The notes beneath the pieces were generated by a model. It did no database searches, was not told where the DNA came from, and saw only the letters and a program-made list of their open reading frames with translations. 64,000 nucleotides of DNA, from contig JAZGTN010000120.1 in the NCBI GenBank assembly GCA_037783415.1, positions 1 through 64,000 on the forward strand, written 5' to 3'. The position numbers and the translations under genes are program-made. Positions 61,796 to 64,000 of the stretch are shown here, piece by piece. This DNA comes from Leptasterias polaris (lineage: Eukaryota; Echinodermata; Asteroidea; Forcipulatida; Asteriidae). How positions within the stretch are numbered: the first letter of the stretch is position 1; each line of letters opens with the position of its first letter.

Positions 61796-62100
61796 ATCTA
61801 CTTTAAAATTAAGCTATAAAATAAGTAACATCAAATGATGTGTGATAACAAACTCATAATGATACTCATCTCATTGGCTAAGACAGATGTGAAGTCACTG
61901 AACCATCAATAATGATTTGTTCATTGACTTTACCAGATATCTTCATAATGATTAAGAAGATATTGGGTGCATTCATTGTACTTCTCAAACTTTACATAGG
62001 TTAAGTCACATCAGTGAGCCCCAACAAGGGGCTAAACAAACAATCATGTGAGACAGCAGAAATGTCAATTAGACTAGTGGGATTTCTGGAAAATGTGAGG
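61796..62100. other. Unique AT-rich stretch, no feature seen
   Basis: About 300 bases with no exon pattern on either strand. Confidence 0.55.
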
Positions 62101-62640
62101 GGCATTTTGGGGTAAAAGTGGACAACCAGACTTATTAACACAATTCAGGTATGCTGAATCCGATAAACCCGGTTCCCAAGCGAAATTTTGAATTTTTGAC
62201 CTTCTAATTTGCATAAACTAAATGGCCGCCAATTTGCAAATTTTGGACCTTTCTTGAACCAATTTCTGCAATAATTCTGTAACCAAGCAAGCGAAAATGA
62301 CAAGTGATGTGTCTGTACCTAGATGTTGACTGTCACAGAATAGGATTAGGACATTTGTGAAGTAATTAGTGGCGAACAGTACTCTTAAATATGCAAATTA
62401 GTGGCCACCATTACAGAAAAATTATTTTCTCTAATATCCGTGTTACTAAGTAAGCTAGCGTGACAAATGAAGTGTCTTTACCTATGTTTTGAGGGTCAAG
62501 CAATAAGTCAATGATATGCCAGATGCTTAATTATGCAAACGAGCTGGTTAAGATACAAATGCTTATTTATGCAAATCAGCTAGTATTGCTATCAATGAAT
62601 TTCATAAAAATTCTTATATCAATGCTCAATGTTTAGGTTC
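62100..62640 (+). repeat. Diverged direct repeats, period about 172 bp
   Basis: CTGTAACCAAGCAAGCGAAA followed by TGACAAGTGATGTGTCTGTACC (near 62277) matches GTGTTACTAAGTAAGCTAGC followed by GTGACAAATGAAGTGTCTTTACC (near 62449). TATGCAAATTAGTGGCC and the similar GCATAAACTAAATGGCC also recur, and ATGCAAA is repeated again near 62535 and 62570. This looks like an old repeat element with internal duplication; the class is unknown. Confidence 0.55.
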
Positions 62641-62848
62641 CCAACTTTACCCCCAAACTCTACTTGATGCTAATCTAGGTATGACGGGGCAATGGGTCTC
62701 ACTCACAAATCCCTCATCTTTTGTCCTGTATAGAAAAAACTGTTAAGTTGACTAGGACCATATTCATACAAGGAGTTAGTCAGTATCCCTTGATCACAAA
62801 ACAACTGTATCAAACTGACTGTGCAAAGCATGTAACGCCAACCTAGTA

Positions 62849-63124
62849 TCAGCTTCTTCGTGTTTGGCTGTCAGTAGAGTCACATCCGTGGTTGAATCCC
62901 GCGGCAACTACAATCTCCTCATCATCAGGTGCCTGAAAAAAGAGTTTCTCAGACAGAAAATGGGCAAGAACAACTTTATTATCAGGAAGCCTTAGAAAGT
63001 TTGTCCAGTTTTTTGGAAGAGGCACATCACGACCTTCATTAGGCCATCTGACTGGTCGATCAGTTTTTACGCATCCTCCTGTCCTGTAGTATCGGGTCCA
63101 TTGACTGTCCCTTATCCCGAACAC
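62849..63124 (-). pseudogene. Fragment of a transposon-like protein, C-terminal part
   Basis: The open frame contains EGRDVPLPKNWTNFLRL, NKVVLAHFLSEKLF and QAPDDEEIVVAAGF. I recognise this as a segment of a large uncharacterised protein family that is repetitive in cnidarian and deuterostome genomes and that normally continues into a HEEADTRL-like motif. Here it stops soon after AAGF and lacks that motif, so it is truncated. No enzymatic role is assigned. The recognition is from memory and needs a database check. Confidence 0.45.
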
Positions 63125-63295
63125 AGCATCCGCCCAATCAATGCATCCTTACACAAGAGAATTACCAAACTATTTGCATCTCTGCTTGAAATTATCAAAG
63201 ACAGTAAAGACAAAGACAAGAGAACTTTCCTGAAGGCAGATAGAAATGTCTTCCAACGTCTTGTTGCTGCCTTTGAAGCAGGTCGTCCAGCTTAA
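63101..63295 (+). pseudogene. Fragment of the same transposon-like family, opposite strand
   Basis: The frame holds SLHKRITKLFASLLEI, KDKDKRTFLKADRNVFQRL and AAFEAGRPA, which I associate with a more N-terminal part of the same repeated family as the adjacent minus-strand fragment. It ends abruptly at GRPA-stop, exactly where the ATAATAATAATTA tail of the next repeat starts, so it was probably cut by that insertion. The first 24 bases overlap the minus-strand fragment. Confidence 0.4.
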
Positions 63296-63700
63296 TAATA
63301 ATAATTACTCGGTTCTTATTTATATAGCACTTTATCACACCCCTTGAGGCGTATCAAAGCGCTCAGTATTTTTTCCTGCAAAGTATGTGGAGATTGTTTC
63401 CTTTATAGCACCATGTAACGGTTTACAAGGTGCTGTGGCGCAATATGCTGCCGACCAAACCAGGAACACTGGGGCAAAACCCCTTCTCTTTACGATAAGT
63501 GCACTGGGTTCTTTTACGTGCATTACACAACACACGGGACCAACGGGCTTTACGTCCCATCCGAAGGACGCAGCAATAATGGTTAGGTGTCTTGCTTAAG
63601 GACACAAGTGTCACGACCTTATCCTCTCGGCCATGACTAGCCAGTTTACTTGCAAGCTGTCCTAAGGCACACGCTTCTGCCAGTTTATACATCACTGTTT
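63296..63700 (-). mobile_element. SINE-like interspersed repeat, minus orientation
   Basis: The plus strand starts with TAATAATAATAATTACTCGG and CTTATTTATATAGCACTTTA. On the minus strand this gives an AGTGCTATATAAATAAG then ATTATTATTATTA tail, the same style of 3' end as the element at 10665. The middle (ATCCGAAGGACGCAGCAATA, GGTTAGGTGTCTTGCTTAAG, GACACAAGTGTCACGACC) resembles a conserved core seen in many invertebrate and fish repeats. The small frames across it are not genes. The right boundary is approximate. Confidence 0.6.
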
Positions 63701-63787
63701 AGATGAGCTAACTAAAGACAGTCTGTCCTGAAGCTACCAAAAGGTCCTCACGGAAAATCTTCAAAGAGCAAAATAATTTGCTCAAGT

Positions 63788-63970
63788 CGGAGAGTGCCGG
63801 CAGTGGGGATCACTGACCCGAACTTCACTGATTACATTTGTCTCCTCTCCAACTCGGCGGACCAAGCACAACAATTGTTTGCAGCTGTTGATCTCCAACT
63901 TAGCATAGTAGGGCTTCAGATAAACTCAGAGAAGACCAAGGTGATGGCTTTCACCACGGAGGACGGTTGA
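63788..63970 (+). pseudogene. LINE reverse-transcriptase fragment
   Basis: The 61-codon frame gives VPAVGITDPNFTDYICLLSN, then ADQAQQLFAAVDLQ, SIVGLQINSEKTKVMAF and a TGA. It fits the palm region of a non-LTR reverse transcriptase: the catalytic strand followed by the G-L-x-I-N-x-x-K-T-K strand. The active-site segment reads F-T-D-Y where (F/Y)-A-D-D is expected, so one catalytic aspartate is lost, and the frame is interrupted at 63968. It is dead copy debris, truncated at the window edge. The clade cannot be fixed from this length. Confidence 0.65.
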
Positions 63971-64000
63971 TATCAAGGACTGACTGGCGCTTCCCTGGAG

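Noticed and set aside
63335..63695. Frames of 66-90 codons on both strands
   Set aside because: They fall inside the SINE-like repeat with a conserved non-coding core.

Overview
The window is animal genomic DNA. It has spliced genes with consensus GT/AG introns, extracellular sushi (CCP) and HYR (hyalin-repeat) modules, tRNA-derived SINE-like repeats, a MITE-like element and a LINE reverse-transcriptase remnant. The mix of CCP and HYR modules, together with the repeat types, suggests a marine invertebrate, most likely a deuterostome (echinoderm, hemichordate or amphioxus). Sequence alone does not settle the species. Nothing looks prokaryotic: there are no operons, CRISPR arrays or intact tRNA/rRNA genes.

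One large multi-exon gene on the minus strand runs from 61647 down to 10428 and is open at both ends. I can place 18 exons. They encode 4 HYR domains and 12 CCP domains in the order HYR-CCP5-HYR-CCP3-HYR-CCP3-HYR-CCP1, 3387 coding bases (1129 codons). Every module boundary is a phase-1 intron, and every junction codon I assembled is a sense codon. Two of the HYR domains are split by an extra intron, one phase 2 and one phase 0. The product should be a secreted or surface modular protein related in architecture to polydom/SVEP1-like or HYR/sushi proteins. The signal peptide, start codon, stop codon and any lectin, EGF or membrane part lie outside the window.

Most of the window is tandem repeat. 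Satellite A (1-9706, 64-bp unit, about 150 copies) lies beyond the last visible exon. A 45-bp minisatellite (12608-14312) and a 48-bp minisatellite (59770-61072) sit in two introns. Satellite B (22119-56866) has a 64-bp unit and 543 copies, with exactly 542 x 64 bp between the first and last copies of the same motif. It fills almost all of a 36-kb intron.

The main discovery is the origin of satellite B. Its unit is the last 28 bases of a CCP exon (coding W-D-G-S-S-V-Q-C-N plus one base) joined to the first 36 bases of the following intron, including the 5' splice site. The exon at 56837-57037 ends inside the last unit. The transcript should therefore carry the real donor followed by 542 downstream copies of the same 5' splice site, nearly all GTAAGC or GTGAGC. 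Using any copy other than the first would bring in an in-frame stop within five codons.

The right end (62849-64000) is a mosaic of mobile-element debris: two head-to-head fragments of one transposon-like protein, a SINE-like repeat and a LINE RT fragment.
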